Source: Paraburkholderia metrosideri (GTDB lineage Bacteria > Pseudomonadota > Gammaproteobacteria > Burkholderiales > Burkholderiaceae). Taken from it: a stretch of 64,000 nt of DNA. This document shows, one piece after another, positions 25,289 through 34,537 of this stretch (position 1 is its first letter; each line of letters begins with the position of its first letter). The stretch covers positions 62,001-126,000 of the forward strand of contig NZ_CAJHCP010000013.1 in assembly GCF_904848625.1 (NCBI RefSeq), written 5' to 3'. The translations under genes and the position numbers were made by a program. Below the pieces are notes generated by a model that searched no databases, was not told the DNA's origin, and was given only the letters and a program-made list of their open reading frames with translations.

Positions 25289-25675
25289 TTAGCCTCCGCC
25301 TTGCGCGCGCAGCGTCAGCTTGCTGCTGACCGCCGTGACGCCATGCACCTGCTTCGCCGCATTGACCGCCACGGCTTCCTGATCCTCGCTGAGAATCTGT
25401 CCGGCCAGTGTTACCTGACCCGTCTTTGCATTGCCGAATACCGAGATCGACGTTTGCTCCAGGCCCTTGGTTTTTTGCAGGGCTTTTTGCACCGTGTGGG
25501 AGAAAGCCCGATTGGCCGCGCGAACCGACTTCTTCGTCGCGGGCGCCGGCGGGCTGGTCGCCGCGGTTGCGTCCGGCGCCGCGTCGGTCGCGTCTGCCGC
25601 GAACGCGGGCACCGTTGAGAATGCCGCCAATAACGCAGCAAGGCTGCCACTCATCACAACTTGTCGAAGGTTCAT
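25289..25675 (-). CDS. Periplasmic BON-domain protein
   Basis: 128 residues from the ATG at 25675. Signal peptide with cleavage near Ala-Phe-Ala-Ala (about 27), an Ala/Pro/Thr-rich linker, then one BON domain with Gly-Gln-Val-Thr-Leu-Ala-Gly-Gln-Ile-Leu and a closing Val-His-Gly-Val-Thr-Ala-Val. Same architecture as the protein at 7943-8311 but with low identity, so it is a paralogue rather than a recent duplicate. An envelope-stress role is inferred from family only. Confidence 0.82.
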   Translation of the reverse strand: MNLRQVVMSGSLAALLAAFSTVPAFAADATDAAPDATAATSPPAPATKKSVRAANRAFSHTVQKALQKTKGLEQTSISVFGNAKTGQVTLAGQILSEDQEAVAVNAAKQVHGVTAVSSKLTLRAQGGG

Positions 25676-26236
25676 CGTCTTATCCTTATTTTTCCGGTTA
25701 GTGAACGTGAGAAACGTTTGAGCCTGCACCCATCAGCGTTGTCGCACTCGTGAGATTAGTGAGGCCCTAGGGGTAATTAGAACCGTTTAATGTATCAAGC
25801 GTATTTCCGCGACGTATCGAAATGTATCCCGACGACCGTCACGTCGATGAGCGGCCGATCAAGCGACTGCGAGCACCGGTGCGCCTGTTGCAATCCGAAC
25901 CAGGGGCGCCGCCTTGCATCGCTAAGTATCTACGCGTTCCGGCGATGCAGCATGTTTCGTATCACCGTCATACCGGACATATGCCAGATACGTCCACGCG
26001 CGTCCATGTTCATTGCCTGCTTAGTCGAGATTTCTTCATGCTCGATCGTCTCAGGATGAGCGCTATCGCGACAGAAGCGCCGTAATAGTCGGCGTGCATA
26101 AGCTTGAACAAGAGAACCGCGGGCCAAGCGGAAGTACAGAAGATCGATCAATCGGGCATCGCGGCGTTCGCGAGGTATTTCAGCAGAGCGCCGCACAGCC
26201 GTGAAGCACGGTAGGAGCGTAGCGTTGGTCGTGGAA
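25676..26236. other. Non-coding stretch
   Basis: Between the BON start and the histidine-kinase stop, both on the minus strand. Frames here, including minus 25930-26340, overlap the kinase end and look random. The BON promoter must lie at the left end. Confidence 0.35.
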
Positions 26237-27307
26237 TCAGGCACCGAGAACTCCGCGAACGCCGCACGTACTCCGGCAACGTGGGGGGGCGGTAGTACTC
26301 GAAACTTCGCCGGATTTACCTTCGACAACTGCAACCGCAACCGGAGAATGGCTCAAGCTGAGCCGGGCCTCCAGGCCGCCCTCGCTGCGGTTTGCCAGCC
26401 TTAATTCTGCGTTCATCGCTATTGCAAGCTGGCGAGCTATCGCCAGCCCCAGCCCCGAACCGTTCATATCCCGCCGACCGCGCGACTGTCCGCGATAAAA
26501 AGGCTTGAAAACCTCTTCCAGTTGATCCGGACAAATGCCGGGGCCATTGTCCAGCACCGAAATCACGAGCCGCGACGATTCCCGGCTCGCACGCACTTGC
26601 ACCGTGCTACTGAATTTCAATGCGTTATCGATGAGGTTGACCAGAATCCGCCGAAGCGCATGCGGAAGCGTGAGCACCGGCTCGGCGATGCGTGAGTCGA
26701 GAATCAGGTCATGCCCGGCGTCTTCATAGTCCGACACAATGCTTTGCAGCAATGCAAAGAGATCGATACGAGACGGCGACTCCGTGGTGCCATGAAGCGT
26801 GCGTGCGTAAGTCACGCCTTCCATCACCAGGCCATGCATCGTATCGAGGTCCTGTAAAAGCCTGGCGCTGTCCTGGTTGTTATCGAGCATTTCTGCGCGC
26901 AGGCGCATTCGGGTAATCGGCGTCTGCAAATCATGGGAAATCGACGCAAGAACCTGCACACGTTCCGCGGTACAACGCGCGAGTCTTTGCTGCATGCCTT
27001 TAAAAGCCCGGATAGCCAGTACGATTTCTTCAGGGCCGTCTTCCGGCAACTCCCGAACACTCAGGTCGGGCCCCAGACGGTTGGCGGCGTCGGTCAGACT
27101 CGCAATCGAATGGCTGATCGATTTCCCGAAATGTGAGGAAAACAAGGCCAGCAAAATCAATTGCAACAGCGGAGCCACAAACGCCCACGCGAGCCCTGAT
27201 ATCTGCGTCAGCAATGCCGATGCGATGAGCGCACACGCATAAGTCAGCACGACACTCGTCGCGAGTACGACGAACAGTAATCTTGCCAAAGGTAACTTGT
27301 TCATCAT
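26237..27307 (-). CDS. Membrane sensor histidine kinase (EnvZ/RstB-like, minimal periplasmic loop)
   Basis: 356 residues from the ATG at 27307 (GGAG upstream; the adjacent ATG at 27304 is equivalent). Two hydrophobic helices at about 10-33 and 38-57 leave almost no periplasmic segment. A HAMP-like linker follows, then the phosphoacceptor His125 in Ser-Ile-Ser-His-Asp-Leu-Gln-Thr-Pro. The ATPase domain has Asn-Leu-Ile-Asp-Asn-Ala-Leu-Lys, Asp-Asn-Gly-Pro-Gly and Gly-Ser-Gly-Leu-Gly-Leu-Ala. No OmpR-type regulator is adjacent; the nearest, a FixJ-like protein, ends 222 bp upstream. Sensing is probably within the membrane or through a partner. Confidence 0.88.
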   Translation of the reverse strand: MMNKLPLARLLFVVLATSVVLTYACALIASALLTQISGLAWAFVAPLLQLILLALFSSHFGKSISHSIASLTDAANRLGPDLSVRELPEDGPEEIVLAIRAFKGMQQRLARCTAERVQVLASISHDLQTPITRMRLRAEMLDNNQDSARLLQDLDTMHGLVMEGVTYARTLHGTTESPSRIDLFALLQSIVSDYEDAGHDLILDSRIAEPVLTLPHALRRILVNLIDNALKFSSTVQVRASRESSRLVISVLDNGPGICPDQLEEVFKPFYRGQSRGRRDMNGSGLGLAIARQLAIAMNAELRLANRSEGGLEARLSLSHSPVAVAVVEGKSGEVSSTTAPPRCRSTCGVRGVLGA

Positions 27308-27529
27308 CGGCGGCTCCAGTTGGAAGACAGGACGCGACAAACAGCACAAAGTCGACCGCAACAATTAAAGCGCTAAAAAGTGCGGGCAGCTATTGGACGA
27401 TAGTGTTGGTCGATACTGAAGTATTGCGTCGAGCCCGCAACAATCGGACGAGCAGAAGCAACCGGTAATGCACCCGGCATCGTCACAAGCCGCCATGCGG
27501 CAAACGGAGAAACGCGGCGCGACGCTGCG

Positions 27530-28159
27530 TCAGCGCGTCGACTCTACCGACAGGTGCAATCGTGCGGCCATGATGACCAGCTCGGGCAGCGACGAGGCTT
27601 TCATTTTTCGCATCACGTTGCCGCGATGGGCCTTCACGGTGATTTCGCTAATGCCCAATTCTCCCCCCACCTGCTTGTTCAAACGTCCCGCGACGACGAA
27701 TGCCATCACTTCGCGCTCACGCGGGGTCAGCGATTCGTAGCCTTCGCGGAGTTCGCACAGTTGCGCCTCGTCCGCCAATGCGGCGGCACTTCGTTCGAGA
27801 GCATGCGTGATCGCGCTCAACAACGCCTCATCGTTGAACGGCTTGGTGAGAAAGTCGACTGCCCCTGCTTTCATGGCCTGAACGGTCATGGGTACATCGC
27901 CATTGCCCGTGATGAAGACGATTGGCATGTCAGCGCGCTCGGCGCCGATCAGTCTTTGCAAATCCAGGCCGCTCAGGTCCGGCAAGGACACATCGAGTAC
28001 CAGGCAGTTCGGCACGTAAGCTCGCGGATAGGTGAGGAACATCTGCGCGCAAGCAAAAGTGACGGGCTGCCATCCAGCGCTGACCATGAGTAATTCCAGA
28101 GATTCACGAATCGAGATATCGTCGTCGACGATAAATATGATTGGAACAGGCTTCTCCAT
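27530..28159 (-). CDS. FixJ/NarL-type response regulator
   Basis: 209 residues from Met at 28159; a start at 28222, just after the preceding gene, is also possible. The receiver domain has Val-Asp-Asp-Asp, phospho-Asp in Leu-Val-Leu-Asp-Val-Ser-Leu-Pro-Asp and Lys in Leu-Thr-Lys-Pro-Phe. The C-terminal LuxR-type helix-turn-helix reads Leu-Thr-Pro-Arg-Glu-Arg-Glu-Val, then Glu-Ile-Thr-Val-Lys-Ala-His-Arg. This is the FixJ layout. It follows a receiver-only protein and a PAS kinase on the same strand and is the likely output of that pathway. Confidence 0.92.
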   Translation of the reverse strand: MEKPVPIIFIVDDDISIRESLELLMVSAGWQPVTFACAQMFLTYPRAYVPNCLVLDVSLPDLSGLDLQRLIGAERADMPIVFITGNGDVPMTVQAMKAGAVDFLTKPFNDEALLSAITHALERSAAALADEAQLCELREGYESLTPREREVMAFVVAGRLNKQVGGELGISEITVKAHRGNVMRKMKASSLPELVIMAARLHLSVESTR

Positions 28160-28226
28160 GGACTGTGACCTCGACAAGGGCCAGGTTAGCTGTTGAAACT
28201 GGTATAGGTTCGGCGTTGTCATTCAT

Positions 28227-28601
28227 CTAATTCTTCTTGAACGCCTCGTGTAATGCTTCGAGCAAGGCGGTCTCGCTAAAGGGCTTCAGCAAACAGGCCA
28301 CTGCTCCTTCTCTAACCAGTTCAGGACCGGTTGCTCCGTCGCCATGCGCGGTGATGAATACGATGGGTACCGGCTTTTGCAGGCGAACAAGTTCGCGGGC
28401 CAGATCGGGGCCTGACATCCCAGGCATGGCGATATCGAGAATCAGGCAACCTGTTACATCGACCTTGTCGGATGCGAGAAATGCTTCTGCCGACGAAAAT
28501 ACCTGTGCGGCAAACCCCAATTCATTCAGCAAATCGGGCAGCGACTCGCGCACAGATTCGTCATCATCCACAACCGACACGAGCGGCCGCAAGACCATCA
28601 T
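28227..28601 (-). CDS. Single-domain response regulator (receiver only)
   Basis: 124 residues with only a CheY-like receiver: Val-Val-Asp-Asp-Asp-Glu, phospho-Asp in Leu-Ile-Leu-Asp-Ile-Ala-Met-Pro-Gly, Thr in Phe-Ile-Thr-Ala-His and Lys in Leu-Leu-Lys-Pro-Phe. GGGGAAA precedes the double ATG. It may act as a phosphate sink or relay between the PAS kinase and the FixJ-like protein. Confidence 0.92.
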   Translation of the reverse strand: MMVLRPLVSVVDDDESVRESLPDLLNELGFAAQVFSSAEAFLASDKVDVTGCLILDIAMPGMSGPDLARELVRLQKPVPIVFITAHGDGATGPELVREGAVACLLKPFSETALLEALHEAFKKN

Positions 28602-28835
28602 AATTTCCCCACGACATGCCGGCTATTCCAATGCCTGCGCCCGGATACGGGAGCCTGCTGGCAAAATGTTCTCTGCCGCCTGTGCCACCTCCCCTACTTC
28701 TGGTGGGAGACGCGGCACCATCAAGCATGCGCCTTTCTGGGGTCATATGGATATGATACTTTAGTATCGAATCGACACGGGCGGTGTGCCGACGGGTGTT
28801 TTCCGAGCCACGCGGCGCGTATCAACGCCGGTATG

Positions 28836-30902
28836 TCACTTGAACTTTGGCATATCCGTGACTCCCGCAACCCAGCTCGCACTTCTGCCGAAAGCGCCTT
28901 TACGCTGCTTCTGATGCGTCGGGATAGCAAATGAAAATGTCGCCCCGCCGCTTTTATTTGCAGTAGCCCATATATGACCCTCGTGGTTGTCGATGATCGA
29001 TTTGCTCACCGACAACCCAATGCCCATCCCGCCGGGCTTGGTCGTATAGAACGCGTCGAACACGCGCGCCGGATCATCCGTCCCAAAGCCCGGGCCGGTG
29101 TCGGCCACGGACACGCGCACACTTTCGTCGGCGTCGTGTTCGGTCTTCACGAACAACTGTCGCGGACGGTCGTCGATACCGCCCATCGCCTCCAGCGCAT
29201 TCAGGATGAAGTTGAGGATCACCTGCTGAAGCTGGACCCGATCTCCGGTGATGAGCGGCAGACTGGCGGCAAGCTCCATCTGAAGCGCTACCCGGCTACG
29301 ATGCAGTTCGCTGCGAAACAGCGTAATGATCTCGCTGACCGACTCGTTCAGATCGACGCTTTCCATCGTGGCGTCCGTCTTGCCGAACAGCGCACGCAAC
29401 CGCTTGATCACGTCGGACGCCCGGTTGCCGTCCCGAATGGTGCGCCTTGCCGTTTCGCAGGCGCCTTCAAGATTGGGAGGATCGGCGCCAAGCATCCGCA
29501 GACAGGTACTCGCGTTCGTGATGATGCCGGATAGCGGCTGATTGACCTCATGCGCGATAGAGGCAGTCAATACTCCAAAGCTCGACGCCCGCGCGACTCT
29601 CGCGAGTTCCGATCTTGCCTCTATCAACGCGACTTCGGAGCGGCGCCGCTCGGTCACGTCCTGAATCGCGGCAATGTATTCGAGTTGCCCGCTCGAATCC
29701 TTCGTGGCATGCGCCACGACGTGCATGTACTTGATCGACTGGTCGGGCATCAACAAGCGGTATTCATGCTCGTAATCGAGCGCCCGTTGCTGCCGGTCGA
29801 GCATGTCTTCGAATGAAAGTCGGTCTTCGGGATGCACCCGCGAGCGGATCATGTCTAGCGTGACGGGCCGGTTCGGATCGAATTCGAACATCCGGTAGAC
29901 CTCTTCAGACCAGATGATCTCGCCCGTCGACACTCGCTTGGTAAAACCTCCGGTTGAACTGAGCCGACGCGTTTCCGCGAGAAATGCTTCGCTTCGCCGA
30001 AGCGTAGCGTCGTTCTGTGTACGCTCTACGACGACGCTCGCAATACGAGAGATCTGTTCTATCAATCCGTGGTCGAAAGGAACCGGCGTTCGATGATTGT
30101 CGTAATAGATAGAACAAACACCCATCACCTTGCCGCTGGCGGACACCACGGGTATCGACCAGTACGCACGAATTCCGCGCTTCTCGGCTACTGGACGCCA
30201 CGAACAATGTTCCCAGCGAGGATCGGATAGAAGATCGGTGACGATCACCTGCTTGGTGGATTGGGCCGCGCTCAGGAACGGCTCGCTGGCGAGCGAGGCG
30301 TCCATGATCGAGCCAATAAACTCACGAGGCAGGCCAGGCGCCGCGCAATGCTCCAGACGCGTAGTGCCCGGCTGCATGACGGCGATGCTGCAATAGCAGC
30401 CAACTGTGACACTTTCAACCAGGCGGCAAAGCCATTCGAGTATGAGCGGCATGGGACGGCCACCCGCCACCATTTCGAGCAGCTCGGTTTCCCCTGCAAG
30501 CAAAGCCTCCATTCTTCGCCGGTCTTCGATGTCGGTATTCAGCCCGCACCATTTCACCAACCGGCCGGTCGCGTCCACGATGGGACGCGTGCGAATCAGG
30601 AACCAGCGGTACTCTCCGTCGAAGCGGCGCAGACGTGCATCCACTTCCCTCGGCTCGCCGGAAGCCAGCCCCGCTCCCCAGCGTTCGAGCAACTCAGGCA
30701 GGTCGTCGGGATGAATTGCATCCTGCCAGTGTTGCAGAATGATCTCCGCGTTGATGCCGGTATATTCGCACCAGCTCCGACTGAGAAAGTCGACCTGGCC
30801 GTCGGGTAGCGCGGTCCATACCAGACCGGGCAGCGCATCCATGACCTGGAGAAGTTCGATTTCCATTCCGTTGATGGTCTGGAGAGTTAATTGCCAGTCC
30901 AC
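28836..30902 (-). CDS. Soluble PAS-GAF-PAS sensor histidine kinase
   Basis: About 688 residues from a GTG start; an ATG 36 bp later (30866) is also possible. Order: PAS/PAC (about 15-130, with Asp-Ala-Leu-Pro-Gly-Leu-Val-Trp and His-Pro-Asp-Asp), GAF (about 150-300), second PAS/PAC (about 310-425), then HisKA with Ser-Ile-Ala-His-Glu-Val-Asn-Gln-Pro-Leu and an ATPase domain with Asn-Ala-Leu-Glu-Ala-Met, Asp-Thr-Gly-Pro-Gly and Gly-Ile-Gly-Leu-Ser. This H-box class is typical of FixL/DctB-type kinases. No membrane helix is seen, so it senses inside the cell. It precedes two response regulators on the same strand. Confidence 0.92.
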   Translation of the reverse strand: MDWQLTLQTINGMEIELLQVMDALPGLVWTALPDGQVDFLSRSWCEYTGINAEIILQHWQDAIHPDDLPELLERWGAGLASGEPREVDARLRRFDGEYRWFLIRTRPIVDATGRLVKWCGLNTDIEDRRRMEALLAGETELLEMVAGGRPMPLILEWLCRLVESVTVGCYCSIAVMQPGTTRLEHCAAPGLPREFIGSIMDASLASEPFLSAAQSTKQVIVTDLLSDPRWEHCSWRPVAEKRGIRAYWSIPVVSASGKVMGVCSIYYDNHRTPVPFDHGLIEQISRIASVVVERTQNDATLRRSEAFLAETRRLSSTGGFTKRVSTGEIIWSEEVYRMFEFDPNRPVTLDMIRSRVHPEDRLSFEDMLDRQQRALDYEHEYRLLMPDQSIKYMHVVAHATKDSSGQLEYIAAIQDVTERRRSEVALIEARSELARVARASSFGVLTASIAHEVNQPLSGIITNASTCLRMLGADPPNLEGACETARRTIRDGNRASDVIKRLRALFGKTDATMESVDLNESVSEIITLFRSELHRSRVALQMELAASLPLITGDRVQLQQVILNFILNALEAMGGIDDRPRQLFVKTEHDADESVRVSVADTGPGFGTDDPARVFDAFYTTKPGGMGIGLSVSKSIIDNHEGHIWATANKSGGATFSFAIPTHQKQRKGAFGRSASWVAGVTDMPKFK

Positions 30903-31037
30903 AGAGACAAGCTAGCGAGATGGCAATGTTTTCTCGCGATATCTGATGCGCCAGCAGAATGCACTGAGAGGAGCTTTGACGATGGGAAGTCGTGAGGCAT
31001 CCGCTATTGACCGAGGCAGACACTTGCCATTAAATTC

Positions 31038-32264
31038 ATGCCTTGCAAAAAAGCGCCACTACAACGCGCCAATCATCGACACATAAGGTGCAATGTGCCT
31101 GATCAATCCCGGCGATCGCTGTCGAGATATTACCACCCGCTCAAAGCCTTGTTTGCCGCTGCGTTAATGGCGGCGAGCGCTTCGCAGGCGAGGGCCAGCA
31201 ACGTCGTCATGATCGGTTATGCCGGTGCGTTGACCGGACCTCAAGCCCATCTCGGCAAAGACGTCGAACACGGCATCGAGCTCGCCATCGACGAGATCAA
31301 TGCGTCGCATCCTGTCATTGCAGGTGTTCCCACCACCTTCAAACTCGATGCGGAAGACGACGCAGGCGATCCGCGCATTGCGACGCTGATCGCCCAACGC
31401 TTCATTGATAGCAACGTGAATGCCGTTATCGGGCACCAGAGTTCGGGAACCTCTATTGCGGTGGCAAGGCTCTATGCCGCGGCGAACATTGCCGAAATAA
31501 CGCCGTCCGCCACCAACCCGCAATTCACACAACTCGGCTATCGCACGACGTTCCGCGTCATCGCGAACGACAACTTCCTGGGCACGGCCATGAGCCGTTA
31601 TCTGATCGACACGATGCACGCCCGGCGCGTGGCCGTCATCGACGACCGGAGCGCTTACGGCCAGGGTCTCGCCGACGTGTTCGTAGACGCTACGCGTCGC
31701 GCCGGCGGCACGATCGTCGCGCGCGAATATACGACAGACAAGACAGTGGACTTCAGTTCGGCGCTCACGCTATTCAAGGACAAACGTCCTGACGCCATCT
31801 TCTTCGGAGGCGTCGATGCACAAGCGGGTCCCATGCTGCGTCAGATGAAAAAACTCGGCGTGGCGGTGCCTTTGCTCGGCGGCGACGGCCTTTGCACGCA
31901 CGAATTGCCGCAACTGGCGGGCGACGCGCTGGCGGGTAACCTGTATTGCGCGGACGGCGGCTTAAGCCTGGCTGCGATGCCGGGCGGCCCTTCGTTCGAT
32001 CAGCGGTTCCAGGCCCGATACGGCCAGCACGTGCAACTGTATGCGCCTTACGCTTACGACGCGATGATGGCCGTATATCACGCGGTTGTTCAGACGCAAT
32101 CGGCGCAACCGGCAAAGATCGTCGACGCGTTACGCCATGTCGAATTCCAAGGCGTGACCGGCCAGGTTGCATTCGACAACGCGGGCGATCTGCGCATCTC
32201 GGCAGCGACCATCTCCACGTTCAAGGAACGGAAAAAGATGACGCTGCTGGAGATCAAAAGATAA
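31038..32264 (+). CDS. Orphan ABC-type branched-chain amino-acid binding protein (LivK-like)
   Basis: Up to 408 residues; a signal peptide spans about 25-54, ending Ser-Gln-Ala-Arg-Ala, so the true start may be internal. The mature part opens with Val-Met-Ile-Gly-Tyr-Ala-Gly-Ala-Leu-Thr-Gly-Pro-Gln-Ala and contains Val-Ile-Gly-His-Gln-Ser-Ser-Gly-Thr, the usual Peripla_BP_6 fold signature. No permease or ATPase gene is nearby. Its neighbour is a divergent two-component cassette, so it may serve sensing or work with a transporter encoded elsewhere. Confidence 0.88.
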   Translation: MPCKKAPLQRANHRHIRCNVPDQSRRSLSRYYHPLKALFAAALMAASASQARASNVVMIGYAGALTGPQAHLGKDVEHGIELAIDEINASHPVIAGVPTTFKLDAEDDAGDPRIATLIAQRFIDSNVNAVIGHQSSGTSIAVARLYAAANIAEITPSATNPQFTQLGYRTTFRVIANDNFLGTAMSRYLIDTMHARRVAVIDDRSAYGQGLADVFVDATRRAGGTIVAREYTTDKTVDFSSALTLFKDKRPDAIFFGGVDAQAGPMLRQMKKLGVAVPLLGGDGLCTHELPQLAGDALAGNLYCADGGLSLAAMPGGPSFDQRFQARYGQHVQLYAPYAYDAMMAVYHAVVQTQSAQPAKIVDALRHVEFQGVTGQVAFDNAGDLRISAATISTFKERKKMTLLEIKR

Positions 32265-32489
32265 GCGTGTGCCGTTATCGGCTGATTACTTTTCCGGCTC
32301 GCAATGAGCCGCAAACTTTGGCGCCGCCATGCGCCCGCCCCGTCCTCCGGAATGGGTTGATTGTGTATTCGTGTGGCGCCTTGAATCGCATTCCCGCAGT
32401 ACCTTATTTCTGATGTGCGTCCATGCATCGGCTAACTATTCACGATCCGCATAGTGTCGCGACAGATATTCGGTGCGGTCTGATTCACG

Positions 32490-32527
32490 AAAAACTACCC
32501 CCGTGGCGTCGAGCGAACACGGGGGTT
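32490..32527 (-). terminator. Intrinsic terminator of the dipZ-like gene
   Basis: On the minus strand ACCCCCGTG pairs with CACGGGGGT (plus 32518-32526 and 32497-32505) in a 9-bp stem, followed closely by AGTTTTT. It begins 26 bp past the dipZ-like stop. Confidence 0.8.
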
Positions 32528-32551
32528 CGTACAGCGCCACAATCCGGTCGC

Positions 32552-34318
32552 TCAACCAAACGTGAAGCTGAACACCTTCGCGCCCGGATCGAGGAATTCG
32601 ATTTCGAACGTCCGGTCGTCCACCGTGCCACGCTGACGCACCAACTGATACAAGCGCGCACTCGTCACCGTACCTGTGCCGTCGCTCGCGACGTCCTCGC
32701 CGTGTGCGGCTCCAGGCGGCGCTCCGTCGAGCGTGATCCTGAATCGCACGGGCTTGTCATCGGCTGCCGGTGCGAGCACCAGATGCAGATCGCGTGCATG
32801 GAAGCGATAGGCAATGCGCCCATGCTGCGCGGTCGGTTCCGCGAACTCGCCACCAACGTTCCACTGACCCGCAAGCGCCCAGCTATTCACTGCCAGTTGC
32901 GTGGGCAGCGTATACACCGCTGCGATGCCGGACTGCACAGGCTGTGGCGATGCAAAGCCCTGCGCCTGCCGGTAACCCACGTACGTCTCGTCGGAGCCGA
33001 TGTCCGACGGATCGGCCGGCGCCTGCGCCCCGCCCGCCAGCACCGGCTTCGGATTGTCAGCGGGCATCGCACGGCCGTTGTCCGCCAGCAGTTGCTGGAT
33101 TGCCCGCTCCGCTTCGCCGTAGTTGCCTTCGCCGAAGTGCTGGTATCGGATGCGGCCTTGCGCATCGACGATATAGAACGCCGGCCAGTACTGATTGCCG
33201 AAAGCCTGCCAGATCCGGTAGTCGTTATCGACGGCCACCGGGTAGTGGATTTTCAGATCGCCCAGCGCGCGGCGCACGTTCCCCGTGTCGTGCTCGAAGC
33301 CGAACTCCGGCGTGTGCACACCGACCACCACAAGGCCGTCATCGCGATAACGATCCGCCCATGTCTTCAGATACGGCAACGTGCGCAGACAGTTGATGCA
33401 CGAGTAGGTCCAGAAGTTGACCACCACCACTTTGCCGCGCAACCCATCGCGGGAAAGTGGCGCGCTGTTCAGCCAGGTCGTCGCGCCGTCGAGCGACGGC
33501 AGGCGGCCCTGAACCGGCAGCGCGTCCGCATTGGATGCGGTCAGTGACACGCGCATGATGTGCGATGCGGGCCGTGCCTTCTGCACCGTGTCGTTCGATT
33601 CGAGCAGACCGACCAGCTGGCTCTCGATTCGGTTCGTTGGAGCGCCTGGCACATGCGCAAGTATCTGCGTGTCGACGCCCAGCGCAATCGCCGCGACCGT
33701 GAGCAATACAAGCGCGCCCAACGCACGACGCAACCCTTCGCCGATGCTGAACGATCGCTTGAGCAAATCCAGCGAACGCTTGCCGAGGACCGACACGACC
33801 GCCAGCGAGCACGCCGCGCCGAGCGCATACGCGGCGAGCGCCGCGCCGGTCTGCCAGGTCGCGCCATGCAACGCCGCACCGGTCAGGATCAGACCGAGAA
33901 CCGGTCCCGCGCATGGTGCCCACAGCAAGCCCGTCGCTGCGCCGAGCAGGACCGCAGCGCCGATCCGGCGCGTCGTCCGCTGGTCTTGCGAATGCGTGAC
34001 GAAGCGCTCGGCAAGCGCCGACAGCGGACGCGCGAGCCTCGTTGCGATCGACGGAAACAGCAGTGCCGCGCCGAACAAAGCGAACAGTGCGAGCGAGATC
34101 CAGCGGCCGTACTGACTCAATTGCGCCGCGCCGCTCAGACCGGCTGCGCCGAGCCCGGTCACCAGCGCGAAGGCCCCGGCGAGGCCGAGCAGCAGCGGCA
34201 GGCGGTCCGTCGCGAATGGCCGGTCGGAGCGCGCGAAAACGAACGGGACGACCGGCAGGATACAGGGGCTCAGCACGGTGAACAGGCCGCCCATGAATGC
34301 GATGACGATGAGTAACAT
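32552..34318 (-). CDS. dipZ: DipZ-like protein: CcdA membrane domain fused to thioredoxin domain
   Basis: About 588 residues from Met at 34318; an upstream start at 34387 would add a poorly hydrophobic N-terminus. The N-terminal 250 residues form a CcdA/DsbD-type electron carrier with Ser-Pro-Cys-Ile-Leu-Pro and Ala-Pro-Cys-Ala-Gly-Pro in paired helices. The middle is a periplasmic thioredoxin domain with Cys-Ile-Asn-Cys in Trp-Thr-Tyr-Ser-Cys-Ile-Asn-Cys-Leu-Arg, and the C-terminal 150 residues match the DipZ tail. It should carry reducing power from cytoplasmic thioredoxin to envelope proteins. An intrinsic terminator follows. Confidence 0.85.
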   Translation of the reverse strand: MLLIVIAFMGGLFTVLSPCILPVVPFVFARSDRPFATDRLPLLLGLAGAFALVTGLGAAGLSGAAQLSQYGRWISLALFALFGAALLFPSIATRLARPLSALAERFVTHSQDQRTTRRIGAAVLLGAATGLLWAPCAGPVLGLILTGAALHGATWQTGAALAAYALGAACSLAVVSVLGKRSLDLLKRSFSIGEGLRRALGALVLLTVAAIALGVDTQILAHVPGAPTNRIESQLVGLLESNDTVQKARPASHIMRVSLTASNADALPVQGRLPSLDGATTWLNSAPLSRDGLRGKVVVVNFWTYSCINCLRTLPYLKTWADRYRDDGLVVVGVHTPEFGFEHDTGNVRRALGDLKIHYPVAVDNDYRIWQAFGNQYWPAFYIVDAQGRIRYQHFGEGNYGEAERAIQQLLADNGRAMPADNPKPVLAGGAQAPADPSDIGSDETYVGYRQAQGFASPQPVQSGIAAVYTLPTQLAVNSWALAGQWNVGGEFAEPTAQHGRIAYRFHARDLHLVLAPAADDKPVRFRITLDGAPPGAAHGEDVASDGTGTVTSARLYQLVRQRGTVDDRTFEIEFLDPGAKVFSFTFG

Positions 34319-34537
34319 GAGGTCGAAGTTGAAACAGTAGACAGTGGACGGACCGGCGTCGAACGCCGGGCGGCTACGGCACGTCAAGCTATGTGCTGTA
34401 TTCCACCGCCCTCATGTATCGCAGTGATGTCGGGAAGCGTGAGGCGTGCAACGCCGTGTATCGGTTGCAACGTGGGATACATGGAGATACAAACTACGCG
34501 GCGTTGCCAGTCGCTGGACAATCGCCGGCCGCCCTAG

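Noticed and set aside
32423..33547. Plus-strand frame of 374 codons opposite the dipZ-like gene
   Set aside because: Antisense shadow of a gene with clear domain motifs; no domain of its own.
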